From CAVVIO01 sp963748095 (GTDB taxonomy: Bacteria > Bacteroidota > Bacteroidia > Bacteroidales > UBA10428): a stretch of 64,000 nucleotides of DNA. Shown piece after piece: positions 51,882 to 62,067 of the stretch. The notes under the pieces are model-generated. The model had not been told where the DNA came from, ran no database searches, and saw nothing but the letters and a program-made list of their open reading frames with translations. Position 1 is the stretch's first letter, and each line of letters starts with the position of its first letter. The stretch lies in assembly GCA_963748095.1 (NCBI GenBank), contig CAVVIO010000020.1:1-64000 (forward strand), given 5' to 3'. Position numbers and translations under genes: made by a program.

Positions 51882-54440
51882 ATGATAAAAAAATATGATC
51901 AGTGTTATGCTGTTATGGGAAGAAAAGAAAAGAGAATAAATTGGAAAATCCATCCTGAGAATTTTCTCCCTTTTTTCATTCTCATTCTGAATCTTAAAAT
52001 AGGTTTTTCGCAGGAAACCATTGTTAAAGGTGTTATAACCGATAGTACCAATGGATCACCGCTTCCCTTTGCTAACATTTACTTTTCAGGAACAGAAACA
52101 GGTACTACTTCAGATGAAATAGGGAATTATGAATTACGGACCAATGAGGCTGTCGATACCGTTGAATTTGCCACCCTGGGCTATAACAAATTGAAAATAG
52201 CTCTTCATCGCGGTACCTTAAATGTATTGAATGTATCCCTTTCTCCACAGGTTTTTTCATTTGGTGAAGTTACAGTCAAGCCTGAAGGAAGTCTTGCAAA
52301 ACCCATACTCGAAGCAATTCATAGAAATAAGTACCGTAATGATCCTGAAAAATATAAGCGCTATTCGTATCAAAAATATTCACGTTGGGAATACAGGATA
52401 AACAATATTCCTAAGAAATTAATGGATTCAAAATTGTTTGAAAACTATCAGAATGTTATCCGTTTCGATTCAATAGATTCTGCATATTATTTACCGGTAT
52501 ATTTTTCTGAGCAGGTTTCCTATAATCAGTTTCAACGTAATCCTTTAAGGCAGAAATCAACTGTTTTAGCAGATAAAACTTCCGGTCTTGGGTTTTTAAA
52601 CGACCATGAGGTGGGGGGATATACTTCAGCGCTTGATATCATGTTTAATTTTTATGATAATTACATTAAATTGTATGGTATCAGTTTTGTAAGTCCGCTG
52701 GCTTCTAATGGTAACTTTTATTATCGTTATTATGTGGAAGACAGCACCAAAACCGATTCGGCTATGGAGTATCGAATTGGTTTTCGCCCCAAACGCCCGG
52801 GAGAAAATGTTTTTTACGGTTATTTCACTACAGAAAATAAAAGGTATTCTGTGGAATGTATTCACGCTGATCTGTCGACAGGAGCGAATCTTAATTTTAT
52901 TAAAAAACTGAATATAGTAAGTAATTATCAACTCATTCACGATACAATACCTTTTTATGGTAAAAACCGGATTGACGCTTTACTGGATTATTATCCGGGC
53001 AACGATACTACCAAAATGCGCCTGAAACTGTATTCTTCCATAGTATCCTCTTTCAGGGATGTAAATATCGATCCTAAGCAAAACATTAAACTGGATAATA
53101 AAGGGGTTTCGTATGAAACAATCAGGCAGGAAGGAGCATTGGACCGTGATTCTTCTTACTGGTCATCTATACGGCATGAGAAACTTCAACCTGAGGATAT
53201 CAATTTATATAAGACAATAGACTCAATAAACCAGATTCCTGTGGTAAAATTAGCAGATAACCTCACGACCATGGCCATAACCGGGTATTATGATTTGGGT
53301 AGATTTGAACTGGGCCCTTATCTTGAAATGATAAATTACAATAAGGTGGATGGGTACCGGTTTTTATTGGGCGGCCGTACCAGTAATGAAATCAGCAGGA
53401 AATTTATGGTGTGGGGGGGGCTGGGTTATGCAACAAGAACATCCAGCATTTTTGGCAATGTAGGAATGGGTTACAAGCTTCCCGGTAATTACCGCAGAGT
53501 AATTATGGCTTCATTAAGCAATAGTGTACAGCGAATAGGCGAAAATGAAGACATTTTATATTTGTATGAAAATGCACTTACGCCCTCGGAAGATAACCTT
53601 ATTTCACAACTTTTCAGAAGGCATGGTGTCGATCAGCTGATGAAACAGCAAAAAATCAAACTTACTTTTGAAAACGAGATCAGGCCCGGTTATTCAATCA
53701 GGTTTAATTTGTCAACGTTTACCCATTACTCTCCCGAATTTTATCCGTTTGTTGTTAATAACGAACCCATTAGCAGCTTCACTGGATATGAGTTTTCAAT
53801 TGACAACCGTTTTTCGTGGAAGGAGAAGATTATGGATGACCAGTTTCAGCGATTATATCTGACTACGCCATATCCAGTCTTCCATTTGGCACTTGGGATG
53901 GGACAATATAATTTACTGAATCAAAATCACGAATATGCAAGGATACATGCCACGGTAAAGCAGAATGTTTATCTGGGGCAGACTATTTTCCGCTATGCAC
54001 TGGAAGCAGGTGGCATTTTTGGGAAGGTACCATATACATTATTAGACATCCCCCGGGGAAATGAAACCTATGGATTGTATACCTATGATTTCAACTTATT
54101 AAACTACATGGAATTTGTTGATGATCGATACATTCATGCCTATTTGGAGTACCATCTGAACGGATTCATTTTTAACCGGGTTCCGCTTTTAAAGAAGATT
54201 GGTTTGCGTGAAGTTTTTTCTGCAAAAGCAATGGTCGGAAGTCTGAGCCAGTCACATCAGACAATCCTCGATTTCCCGGTTGGGATGCAACCATTAACTA
54301 AACCTTATCTGGAGGTAGGGACAGGAATTGAAAATATTTTTAAATTTTTCTGTGTTGAAGGAATTTGGCGTGTTACACCACCTTCAAAAGTCTCAGCACC
54401 TTCTTTTGGTGTAATGGCATTGTTTACGGTACAGTTCTGA
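51882..54440 (+). CDS. DUF5686-family outer-membrane protein with carboxypeptidase-regulatory-like domain
   Basis: An 852-aa exported protein: signal anchor or peptide to about residue 44 (FLPFFILILNLKIGFSQ), CarboxypepD_reg-like beta-sandwich about 48-115 (GVITDSTNGSPLPFANIYF), then the long DUF5686 region (YRNDPEKYKRYSYQKYSRWEYRINN; LGYATRTSSIFGNVGMGYKL). Its C-terminus alternates like an outer-membrane barrel and ends FGVMALFTVQF, with a terminal Phe. Function unknown. Solitary. Confidence 0.88.
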   Translation: MIKKYDQCYAVMGRKEKRINWKIHPENFLPFFILILNLKIGFSQETIVKGVITDSTNGSPLPFANIYFSGTETGTTSDEIGNYELRTNEAVDTVEFATLGYNKLKIALHRGTLNVLNVSLSPQVFSFGEVTVKPEGSLAKPILEAIHRNKYRNDPEKYKRYSYQKYSRWEYRINNIPKKLMDSKLFENYQNVIRFDSIDSAYYLPVYFSEQVSYNQFQRNPLRQKSTVLADKTSGLGFLNDHEVGGYTSALDIMFNFYDNYIKLYGISFVSPLASNGNFYYRYYVEDSTKTDSAMEYRIGFRPKRPGENVFYGYFTTENKRYSVECIHADLSTGANLNFIKKLNIVSNYQLIHDTIPFYGKNRIDALLDYYPGNDTTKMRLKLYSSIVSSFRDVNIDPKQNIKLDNKGVSYETIRQEGALDRDSSYWSSIRHEKLQPEDINLYKTIDSINQIPVVKLADNLTTMAITGYYDLGRFELGPYLEMINYNKVDGYRFLLGGRTSNEISRKFMVWGGLGYATRTSSIFGNVGMGYKLPGNYRRVIMASLSNSVQRIGENEDILYLYENALTPSEDNLISQLFRRHGVDQLMKQQKIKLTFENEIRPGYSIRFNLSTFTHYSPEFYPFVVNNEPISSFTGYEFSIDNRFSWKEKIMDDQFQRLYLTTPYPVFHLALGMGQYNLLNQNHEYARIHATVKQNVYLGQTIFRYALEAGGIFGKVPYTLLDIPRGNETYGLYTYDFNLLNYMEFVDDRYIHAYLEYHLNGFIFNRVPLLKKIGLREVFSAKAMVGSLSQSHQTILDFPVGMQPLTKPYLEVGTGIENIFKFFCVEGIWRVTPPSKVSAPSFGVMALFTVQF

Positions 54441-54613
54441 AATATTGATCCACGGTATAATTCAGTTTTCGGGTTATCCAAAGTACCCCCAGTCATATTC
54501 ATATCTGAAAAGATTACCTTTTTAAATCTTATAATTGCAGACGAAAATATCAGACAAAAACATTACCGGTAAAAAATTGTTAAAACTCAATTAAAGAATA
54601 AGTACTATACAAA

Positions 54614-56680
54614 ATGAAAAATAAAAATATTTTATTGAATAATTTTCAGACGGTTTATCAGACCGTACCCTTTGATAAGATAGAAGCCAGTGATTATTTA
54701 CCTGCTTTCCAGGAGGCTATTACTTTAGCCAGAAATGAGATTGACGCTATTATTAAAAGTAATGAACTGCCCAACTTTGGCAACACATTGGAAGCCCTTG
54801 AGCATAGTGGTGAAATGCTCGATCGTATCGAAGCAATTTTTTTTAATCTGCTTTCGGCAGAAACAAATAGTGATATGCAGCAGATAGCGCAGGAAATTTC
54901 ACCAATACTCAGCGATTTCAATAATGACATCATGTTGAATGAGGATTTATTTAAAAAAGTAAAAGCTGTTTATGAATCTTCTGAAAAAGACTCGCTGAAA
55001 CCGGAAGAAAAAAAGCTACTGGAAGATACTTACAGGAATTTTGCACGTCGAGGGGCTAATCTTTCACCCGAAAAAAAAGAAGCATTCAGAAATATCACCC
55101 GCGAACTATCACAGCTCACGCTTAAATTCAGCGACAACGTACTGGCAGAAACAAACGATTTTGAATTACATCTGATCAGCGATGACGAGATATCAGGTAT
55201 ACCGGCAGATACCCTGGAAGCTGCACAACAAACAGCTAATGAAAAAGGGAAAGAAGGCTGGATATTCACATTGCATTTTCCCAGCTACGGACCTTTCATG
55301 AAATTTGCCGACCGTCGCGATTTACGAGAAAAAATGTATCGGGCCTATAGTTCCAGAGGATTCAAAGATAATGATTATAATAATCAGCAAATTGTACTCC
55401 GGATTGTTGAGCTACGACTCGAGATGGTCAGGTTGCTCGACTATCAAACTTACGCTGAATTTGTTCTGGAAAACAGAATGGCTGAAACGCCGAAAAAGGT
55501 AAATACTTTTTTGCATGAATTGTTGGAAGCATCGATGCCTGCCGCGCAGGATGATCTTTTGGAACTCAGGAAATTTGCCGGGAATAACGGAGCTTCATTT
55601 GCACTGCAGCCATGGGATTGGGCGTACTATTCCGAGAAGTTGAAGAATCAAAAATATGACTACGACGAAGAGATGATAAAACCGTATTTCCAGCTTGAAA
55701 AGGTACAGGAAGGAATATTTGAACTCGCCCGGCGGTTATATGGCTTGCATTTCAAAGAAAACAAGGAGATTCCGGTATACCATCCCGATGTAAAGACCTA
55801 TGAAGTAGCTGATGGTGAAGGCAAACAAGTTGCAATTCTTTATCTCGATTTCTTCCCGCGTGCAGGTAAGCAGGGAGGCGCCTGGATGACAGCATACAGG
55901 GAGCAGTATAAAAAAAATGGAACGAATGTCCGGCCACATGTTTCCCTGGTATTCAATTTCACGAAACCTACAGCCACAAAACCGTCGTTATTAACCTATT
56001 ATGAGGTGACTACATTTTTACATGAATTCGGGCACGGTTTACACGGAATGTTAAGTAATTGCACTTATCAGAGCTTGTCAGGAACGAATGTTTATCGCGA
56101 CTTTGTGGAGTTACCTTCACAATTGCTCGAAAATTGGGCCGAACAAAAGGAATGGCTCGATGAGGTTGCCGTTCATTATAAAACCGGAGAAAAAATACCT
56201 GTTGATCTGTTAAAACGGATTCTTGACAGTAATAAATTTCAAAATGGATATTCCTTTATTCGCCAGTTGAACTTTGGAATATTGGATATGGCATGGCATT
56301 CAGTAACTAAACCTGTTAATATGCATGTGAATGATTTTGAGAAAGAGGCTACAAAAGCCTTAATGATTTTACCTCCTGCTGAAGGATGTAATATTAGTAC
56401 GGCCTTTTCGCATATATTTGCAGGTGGATATGCAGCTGGTTATTATGGGTATAAATGGGCCGAAGTATTGGACGCCGATGCTTTTTCGGTTTTTAAAGAA
56501 AAGGGTATTTTCGATACAGAAACGGCAACATCATTCCGAAAAAATATACTTGAGCGGGGAGGAACAGAGCACCCTATGATCTTATACAAACGATTCAGGG
56601 GAAAAGAGCCATCAGTGGAACCTTTACTGCAAAGAAGCGGGCTGAAAAATCACCAGGCAGATGCTTCCATGAATAAATAG
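54614..56680 (+). CDS. M3-family metallopeptidase (oligopeptidase A / Dcp-like)
   Basis: A 688-aa cytosolic or periplasmic zinc peptidase without a clear signal. Zinc motif FLHEFGHGLHGML (HEFGH, about residue 480), downstream Glu ligand in FVELPSQLLENWAEQ, and conserved ...GYAAGYYGYKWAEVLDADAF. Cuts short peptides; in this family Dcp removes C-terminal dipeptides while OpdA degrades signal peptides. Sequence alone does not separate them; length fits either. Confidence 0.93.
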   Translation: MKNKNILLNNFQTVYQTVPFDKIEASDYLPAFQEAITLARNEIDAIIKSNELPNFGNTLEALEHSGEMLDRIEAIFFNLLSAETNSDMQQIAQEISPILSDFNNDIMLNEDLFKKVKAVYESSEKDSLKPEEKKLLEDTYRNFARRGANLSPEKKEAFRNITRELSQLTLKFSDNVLAETNDFELHLISDDEISGIPADTLEAAQQTANEKGKEGWIFTLHFPSYGPFMKFADRRDLREKMYRAYSSRGFKDNDYNNQQIVLRIVELRLEMVRLLDYQTYAEFVLENRMAETPKKVNTFLHELLEASMPAAQDDLLELRKFAGNNGASFALQPWDWAYYSEKLKNQKYDYDEEMIKPYFQLEKVQEGIFELARRLYGLHFKENKEIPVYHPDVKTYEVADGEGKQVAILYLDFFPRAGKQGGAWMTAYREQYKKNGTNVRPHVSLVFNFTKPTATKPSLLTYYEVTTFLHEFGHGLHGMLSNCTYQSLSGTNVYRDFVELPSQLLENWAEQKEWLDEVAVHYKTGEKIPVDLLKRILDSNKFQNGYSFIRQLNFGILDMAWHSVTKPVNMHVNDFEKEATKALMILPPAEGCNISTAFSHIFAGGYAAGYYGYKWAEVLDADAFSVFKEKGIFDTETATSFRKNILERGGTEHPMILYKRFRGKEPSVEPLLQRSGLKNHQADASMNK

Positions 56681-56769
56681 CATTGAAAAATTATCATAAG
56701 TTAATAAGATTGTCTGTAAACACTCAATATTTTTTTATAAATTGGTAGTACCAATCGATACTTAATAAT

Positions 56770-57675
56770 ATGAAAATAATAGTTGTTGGAAGCTCCAATA
56801 CCGATATGATTATCAAAGTTCCCAGATTACCAGTTTCAGGAGAAACAGTGTTGGGGGGAAGATTTTTTACTTCTCCTGGTGGGAAAGGTGCTAACCAGGC
56901 TGTAGCAGCAGCCAGGGGTGGTGGTGAAGTTACATTCATTGCCCGTACGGGGAACGATATATTTGGTAAACAAGCCATCGAAAGGTATAAACAGGATCAT
57001 ATTGATGTAAGTTACATGATTGAAGATAAGGACGCTCCTTCCGGGATGGCTGAAATTATCGTCGATGATAAAGGAAATAATCTGATCGCTGTTGCCCCGG
57101 GAGCTAATCTGAATTTGTCTGTTTACGATATCATTGCAGCCAAAGAAACTATCGCAAAATCGGATATATTACTGGTGCAATTGGAAATACCTTTAAAAAC
57201 CGTGGAATATGCAGTTAAGCTGGCACGTGAAAATGGGGTGCGCGTCATTCTTAATCCTGCCCCGGCACAATCACTTCCTATTGAACTTTTAAAAGAAATT
57301 TCTATTCTTACTCCAAACGAAAAAGAAGCAGAGTTTTTAACTGGGGTTAAAGTCACAGATGAGAGTTCGGCTGAAGATGCCGGAAGAATTTTAATTTCAA
57401 AAGGAGTAGAGAAGGTAATCGTAACACTCGGTAAAAGCGGGGCTCTGGTATTGGACCGTGGCGGATCGGAAATGGTTTCCGGGTTTAAAGTTAAAGTGGA
57501 AGACACCACTGCAGCCGGTGATGTATTTAACGGCGCTCTTGCTGTAGCCCTGGCTGAAAAGAAAAATATTTACGAGGCAGTACGTTTTGCCAATGCTGCC
57601 GCTGCATTATCGGTAACAAAACTGGGCGCTCAGCTATCTGCACCTTCCCGTGATGAAATTCAGGCATTTATCTGA
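56770..57675 (+). CDS. rbsK: Ribokinase-family sugar kinase
   Basis: A 301-aa PfkB-fold kinase: N-terminal GSSNTDMIIKVPRLPVSGET, GGKGANQAVAAARGGG, anion-hole and active-site motif DTTAAGDVFNGALAVAL (the ribokinase form of DTxGAGD), SILTPNEKEAEFLTG. Phosphorylates ribose to ribose-5-phosphate. No rbs transport genes adjoin. 88 nt after the M3 peptidase gene. Confidence 0.92.
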   Translation: MKIIVVGSSNTDMIIKVPRLPVSGETVLGGRFFTSPGGKGANQAVAAARGGGEVTFIARTGNDIFGKQAIERYKQDHIDVSYMIEDKDAPSGMAEIIVDDKGNNLIAVAPGANLNLSVYDIIAAKETIAKSDILLVQLEIPLKTVEYAVKLARENGVRVILNPAPAQSLPIELLKEISILTPNEKEAEFLTGVKVTDESSAEDAGRILISKGVEKVIVTLGKSGALVLDRGGSEMVSGFKVKVEDTTAAGDVFNGALAVALAEKKNIYEAVRFANAAAALSVTKLGAQLSAPSRDEIQAFI

Positions 57676-57767
57676 AAGAGTACTTGTTTATATTCTGGCT
57701 TCTCATATTCACAGATAATTCCTGATTTTATTCGTGAAACTCAAATTTTAAAAGCGAAGCACATTAA

Positions 57768-57857
57768 CCCCGATATTTATCGGGGGTAAGTTGAACGAAC
57801 TGAACGAAGTGGTCTCATGACCGAAGGGAATAATCCCGATAGCGCAGCGTATCGGGA
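57768..57857. repeat. Two CCCGATA/TATCGGG palindromes
   Basis: CCCCGATA-TT-TATCGGGG (57768-57785) and TCCCGATA-(8 nt)-TATCGGGA (57834-57857) lie about 50 nt apart in the 480-nt gap after rbsK. The surrounding bases (57786-58158) contain no gene I can support. They resemble REP-type dispersed palindromes of Bacteroidota genomes. Confidence 0.6.
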
Positions 57858-58143
57858 TAAATGAGTTTAACCTGCCAGATGTCAGGCTGGTACTCCGTCC
57901 CTTGGAGCGAAATATAATAAATTCGAATCTTGATACTCTGTCCGTTTACCGCGTGGTCGTCCATTTATTCAAAGTTGAATGCCTTTGTAGAAATAAGATA
58001 TTCACGTATTAATTTCGTTTTACAAATGATTAAGCCATAATGGCAGTTTAGAAACAATATAACTGCCATAATTACCTGTTTTTAGTTCCGGCATCGAAAT
58101 TGTCTGTATTAGGATGAATTTGAATTTAATGTAAAACTAAAAA

Positions 58144-58152
58144 TAAGGAGGA
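58144..58152 (+). promoter_or_regulatory. Unusually strong Shine-Dalgarno of hsp20
   Basis: TAAGGAGGA lies 6 nt before the ATG at 58159. Most genes in this window lack such a site, as is usual for Bacteroidota, so this start stands out. Confidence 0.6.
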
Positions 58153-58158
58153 TTTAAA

Positions 58159-58587
58159 ATGTTACCGATATTAAGAACCAGAAACAGTTGGCCGGGTTTG
58201 GTCGATGAACTTTTCAATAACGATTTCTTTCCAAAATTTGCAGAATGGGAAAATAATAACTTACCCGCTGTAAATATCAGTGAAAACAAAGATGATTACA
58301 AAATTGAACTGGCCGCACCGGGTTTAAATAAAAACGATTTTAAAATTAACCTGGAGGATGATGTCCTGACTATTTCTTCCGAAAAGGAAGAAAATACGGA
58401 AGAAAAAGATGAACAGGTAATGCGCAGGGAATTTAATTATAGCAAATTCAGCCGTTCCTTTACATTACCAGAAACAGTAGATGTTGATAAAATAAAAGCT
58501 TCATTTAAGGATGGCGTTTTAAAACTGGTACTTCCGAAAATGGATGAAGCAAAAGTAAAACCAGCTAAAGAAATAAAAATTTCGTAA
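58159..58587 (+). CDS. Small heat-shock protein Hsp20/alpha-crystallin
   Basis: A 142-aa holdase chaperone. N-terminal SWPGLVDELFNNDFF, alpha-crystallin domain about 36-135 (LPAVNISENKDDYKIELAAPGL; SRSFTLPETVDVDKIKASFKDGVLKLVLPK with the A-x-x-x-x-G-V-L motif). Assembles as oligomers to hold unfolded proteins. Ends 37 nt before a strong terminator, so monocistronic. Confidence 0.95.
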   Translation: MLPILRTRNSWPGLVDELFNNDFFPKFAEWENNNLPAVNISENKDDYKIELAAPGLNKNDFKINLEDDVLTISSEKEENTEEKDEQVMRREFNYSKFSRSFTLPETVDVDKIKASFKDGVLKLVLPKMDEAKVKPAKEIKIS

Positions 58588-58623
58588 TTCTGACAGGTTA
58601 TTGAATTTAATTGGGTTAATAAT

Positions 58624-58654
58624 AGCCACCACCGATCAGGTGGTGGCTTTTTTT
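58624..58654 (+). terminator. Rho-independent terminator of hsp20
   Basis: AGCCACCACC-GATCA-GGTGGTGGCT stem of 10 bp followed by TTTTTT. Clear and strong. The remaining bases to 58848 hold nothing recognisable. Confidence 0.9.
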
Positions 58655-58848
58655 ATGAAAAATTTACTGCCTTCCTACTTCAGGTGATTGACTATTTTCA
58701 GTTATTTATAATTTGTTAATTGACTAATTATACCCGGATTTCGGTATGTTATAAATTGTTAAATAATCTTAAAAAGCAACCTACTTATTCATGAATTTAT
58801 TTTTTTTGCCTTCACTATTCGAAAATCAACCTTTTAAAATGATGTAAC

Positions 58849-59778
58849 ATGGATATTGTTGTTGAAAACATTACCAAACGGTATGGAGCACAACGTGCAG
58901 TGGACAACGTATCTTTCCGTGTTAAAACCGGGGAGGTATTAGGTTTTCTTGGGCCAAACGGAGCAGGGAAGACCACTACTATGAAAACCATTACCTGCTA
59001 TTTTATGCCAAATGAGGGAGACGTAAAAGTTGGCGGTTATTCAATTAAGGAGAATGCCGAAGAAATTAAGAAGATTATTGGGTATTTGCCGGAATCGAAT
59101 CCGTTGTACCGTGAAATGCCGGTAATCGATTATCTGCATTTTATTGCTGAATTGCATGGGATAGAAAAACCAAAAATTCGCCAAAGGATTCTGGAAATGG
59201 TAAATACTTGCGGACTCGAAGGGGAGAAACATAAAAAGATCATGGAACTTTCCAAGGGTTACCAGCAAAGGGTGGGATTAGCCCAGGCATTGATCCACGA
59301 TCCGCAGGTACTGGTTCTGGATGAACCTACTTCGGGACTGGATCCAAACCAGATCATAGAAATTCGTGAACTGATCCGGAAAATCGGTCGCGAGAAGACA
59401 GTGATACTCAGTAGCCATATTCTTGCCGAGGTGGAAGCTACCTGTGACAGGATATTGATTATCAATAAAGGAAAAATTGTGGCTGATGGAACGTCGAGTC
59501 AACTCCGTAAACAGGCACAGGGACGTGAAATATTGAAAGTTACGATTGAAGGTGGAGATAAAAATGAGATTTTCAAGGCTTTACAGAATACTTCTAACAT
59601 TGCTATGGTCGATTTTCTTTCAAAAAGCGATAGTTCTTATGAAATTCAGAGCAAACCCGAAACCAGTACACGGAGGGATATCTTTAATTTGTGTGTGGAT
59701 AAAGGATGGTACCTCACTGAGCTTACGCCGACGGAAACCAAACTTGAAGATGTTTTCCGTGAACTTACCATGAATTAG
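58849..59778 (+). CDS. gldA: Gliding motility ABC transporter ATP-binding protein GldA
   Basis: A 309-aa ABC ATPase: Walker A GPNGAGKTTTMKTI (about residues 37-50), signature LSKGYQQRVGLAQALIHD, Walker B QVLVLDEPTSGLD, H-loop LSSHILAEVE. The C-terminal extension of about 90 residues is common in GldA. With GldF and GldG it forms a membrane complex once tied to gliding in Flavobacterium; in many non-gliding Bacteroidota its role is unsettled. First gene of a four-gene operon. Confidence 0.92.
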   Translation: MDIVVENITKRYGAQRAVDNVSFRVKTGEVLGFLGPNGAGKTTTMKTITCYFMPNEGDVKVGGYSIKENAEEIKKIIGYLPESNPLYREMPVIDYLHFIAELHGIEKPKIRQRILEMVNTCGLEGEKHKKIMELSKGYQQRVGLAQALIHDPQVLVLDEPTSGLDPNQIIEIRELIRKIGREKTVILSSHILAEVEATCDRILIINKGKIVADGTSSQLRKQAQGREILKVTIEGGDKNEIFKALQNTSNIAMVDFLSKSDSSYEIQSKPETSTRRDIFNLCVDKGWYLTELTPTETKLEDVFRELTMN

Positions 59779-59811
59779 TAAAAACGCAATTTGCATAAAA
59801 TATACATAGTT

Positions 59812-60540
59812 ATGAAGCAAATCTGGATTATTTGTAAACGTGAACTGAATTCCTTTTTCGATTCTTTACTGGCTTATATTATGATTATTGCCTTCCTGGG
59901 ATTCAGTGGTTTTTTTACCTGGCTTTATGGTCAGGATATTTTTTTGGTGAAGCAGGCAAGTCTTTCTTCCTTTTTCAGTGTTGCTTACTGGACATTGTTC
60001 TTCTTTATTCCTGCTCTTACCATGCGCTTGGTTTCAGAGGAGAAAAGTTCGGGTACGCTGGAACTTATTCTTACCAAGCCCATATCCGACTGGCAGTTTG
60101 TTACCGGTAAGTTTCTGTCAACACTCATGTTAATAATGATATCTCTTGCACTTACTTTGCCTTACTATATTACCGTAGCAAGCATTGGCCCAATTGACAA
60201 TGGGGTGGTATGGACAGGATATCTCGGTTTGATACTGATGAGCGCAGCATACATTAGCATCGGGCTTTATGCCAGCAGTGTGACCAACAACCAGATAGTC
60301 GCATTTCTTTTAGCATTGCTTATCGGAATATTTTTCCATTTGTTATTTGGAATGCTCGCAAGGAATTTTTCAGGTTTACTGGGAAATGTTCTGAATTATC
60401 TCAGTCTCAGCACACATTATGATTCCATTACACGGGGTGTAGTAGATTCCAAGGATCTGATTTATTTCTTCTCTGTGATTTTTATCGGATTGATTGCCTC
60501 GGGATCTTCACTGGCTAAAAGAAATGTTATTGAGAATTAA
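59812..60540 (+). CDS. gldF: ABC transporter permease GldF
   Basis: A 242-aa permease with six TM helices; start at the ATG whose product begins MKQIWIICKRELNSFFDSLL (frame opens 21 nt earlier). Conserved MRLVSEEKSSGTLELILTKPI and QFVTGKFLS. Pairs with GldA; 33 nt downstream of it and 12 nt before gldG. Confidence 0.92.
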   Translation: MKQIWIICKRELNSFFDSLLAYIMIIAFLGFSGFFTWLYGQDIFLVKQASLSSFFSVAYWTLFFFIPALTMRLVSEEKSSGTLELILTKPISDWQFVTGKFLSTLMLIMISLALTLPYYITVASIGPIDNGVVWTGYLGLILMSAAYISIGLYASSVTNNQIVAFLLALLIGIFFHLLFGMLARNFSGLLGNVLNYLSLSTHYDSITRGVVDSKDLIYFFSVIFIGLIASGSSLAKRNVIEN

Positions 60541-60552
60541 ACAGAAAAAACA

Positions 60553-62067
60553 ATGAAATCGAAAAAAACAATAATAACTTTCTTCTTACTCATTCTCGGA
60601 GTACTTGTATTGATAAATATTTTAGCAGCCCGTTTCTTTTTTCGGCTGGATCTCACAAAGGATCATCGCTATACTTTAAGTAAAGCAACAAAGAATATTC
60701 TTAAGAATCTGAATGAGCCGGTAACAATAACGGCCTATTTTTCTGAGAATTTACCACCCGATTATGATAACATACGAAGAGATTTTAAAGATATGTTGGT
60801 GGAATATGCCAACAGGTCAAAAGGGATGCTTGTCTATGACTTTGTGAATCCTCTTGAGGATAAACAAACAGAAAGCAAAGCAGAAAAGGACGGAGTGATG
60901 CCATTACAAATTCCTACGCGGCAAAAAGATGAAATTAAGTTGCAAAAGGCTTATATGGGTGCTGTGATTCAGATGGGTGAAAGTTCGGAAGTGATTCCGG
61001 CAATTCAGCAAACTACAGGGATGGAATATAATCTTTCAACGGCTATAAAAAAATTGACCGTTAAGGACAAACCACGTGTGGGAATATTAAGGGGACAGGG
61101 CGAAGCTCCGCTACAACAGATGAGTAAGGTCGTAGATGAACTGGAAGTGCTTTATAAAGTGGATCCGGTAATGCTGACCGATACCACCTCCGAACTGAGT
61201 AAATACAGAACAGTAGCTATTGTTGCCCCTACCGATTCGTTTGCTCCATATCAACTGGCACAACTCGATACATTCCTGGCACATGGGGGAGGATTGTTTA
61301 TTGCACTGAACAGGGTGGACGCAAACCTAAATAAAAATCCTGTAGGTCACTCAATAAATACCGGTTTGGAAACCTGGTTAAGCAAAAAGGGGATTAATGT
61401 AAATGATAATTTTGTGGTAGACGAAAAATGTGCTCCTGTAAATGTACAGATGCAACAGGGTCCGTTTTCTGTTACCCAGCAGATACCCTTCCATTATTTT
61501 CCGGTGATACAGAATTTCCCTGATAACCCTATTTCTTCAGGCCTGGGACAGGTGGTCTTTCAGTTTGTAAGTTCCATCAGCTATTCAGGCGACTCTACAT
61601 TAACATATATTCCATTAATTAAGACTTCGGATAAGTCGGGGACAGTACCTGCCGATACATATTTTGATATAAGAAAAGAATGGACGGATAGTGATTTTCC
61701 ATTATCAAACCTGGTGGTAGCCGCCGCTCTTAAGGGCAAAATAGTTGGGAAAACACTTTCGAGAATGGTTGTCATTGGCGATGGAAATTTTCCGGTAGAT
61801 GGAGGAAGACGTAATCAGATCAATCCTGGCAACGCTAACCTGATGGTTAATTCAATCGATTGGTTATCGGATGATACAGGTTTGATTAACCTTCGTTCGA
61901 AAGGTGCAACAACCCATCCGATAAAAGATTTGAGTGATGCAAAAAGGACTACTTTAAAATGGCTTAACTTCTTGTTACCACTTATTCTCATCATTATTTA
62001 TGGAATATTCAGGTTACAACGTAACCAGCATATACGAACTAAAAGAATGGAGGAAGGTTATGTCTAA
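60553..62067 (+). CDS. gldG: GldG, gliding-type ABC transporter auxiliary subunit
   Basis: A 504-aa membrane-associated protein: N-terminal TM helix (IITFFFLLILGVLVLINIL), a large periplasmic domain (about 40-460: RYTLSKATKNILKNLNEPVTITAYFSE; VGILRGQGEAP; VVIGDGNFPVDGGRRN), and a C-terminal TM helix (WLNFLLPLILIIIYGIF). Matches GldG of the GldAFG complex. Its end overlaps the next gene by 8 nt. Confidence 0.92.
   Translation: MKSKKTIITFFLLILGVLVLINILAARFFFRLDLTKDHRYTLSKATKNILKNLNEPVTITAYFSENLPPDYDNIRRDFKDMLVEYANRSKGMLVYDFVNPLEDKQTESKAEKDGVMPLQIPTRQKDEIKLQKAYMGAVIQMGESSEVIPAIQQTTGMEYNLSTAIKKLTVKDKPRVGILRGQGEAPLQQMSKVVDELEVLYKVDPVMLTDTTSELSKYRTVAIVAPTDSFAPYQLAQLDTFLAHGGGLFIALNRVDANLNKNPVGHSINTGLETWLSKKGINVNDNFVVDEKCAPVNVQMQQGPFSVTQQIPFHYFPVIQNFPDNPISSGLGQVVFQFVSSISYSGDSTLTYIPLIKTSDKSGTVPADTYFDIRKEWTDSDFPLSNLVVAAALKGKIVGKTLSRMVVIGDGNFPVDGGRRNQINPGNANLMVNSIDWLSDDTGLINLRSKGATTHPIKDLSDAKRTTLKWLNFLLPLILIIIYGIFRLQRNQHIRTKRMEEGYV

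Noticed and set aside
57780..57970. tRNA- or tmRNA-like gene in the gap after rbsK
   Set aside because: Some stems and a TTCGAATC-like string are present, but no acceptor stem or cloverleaf can be completed.
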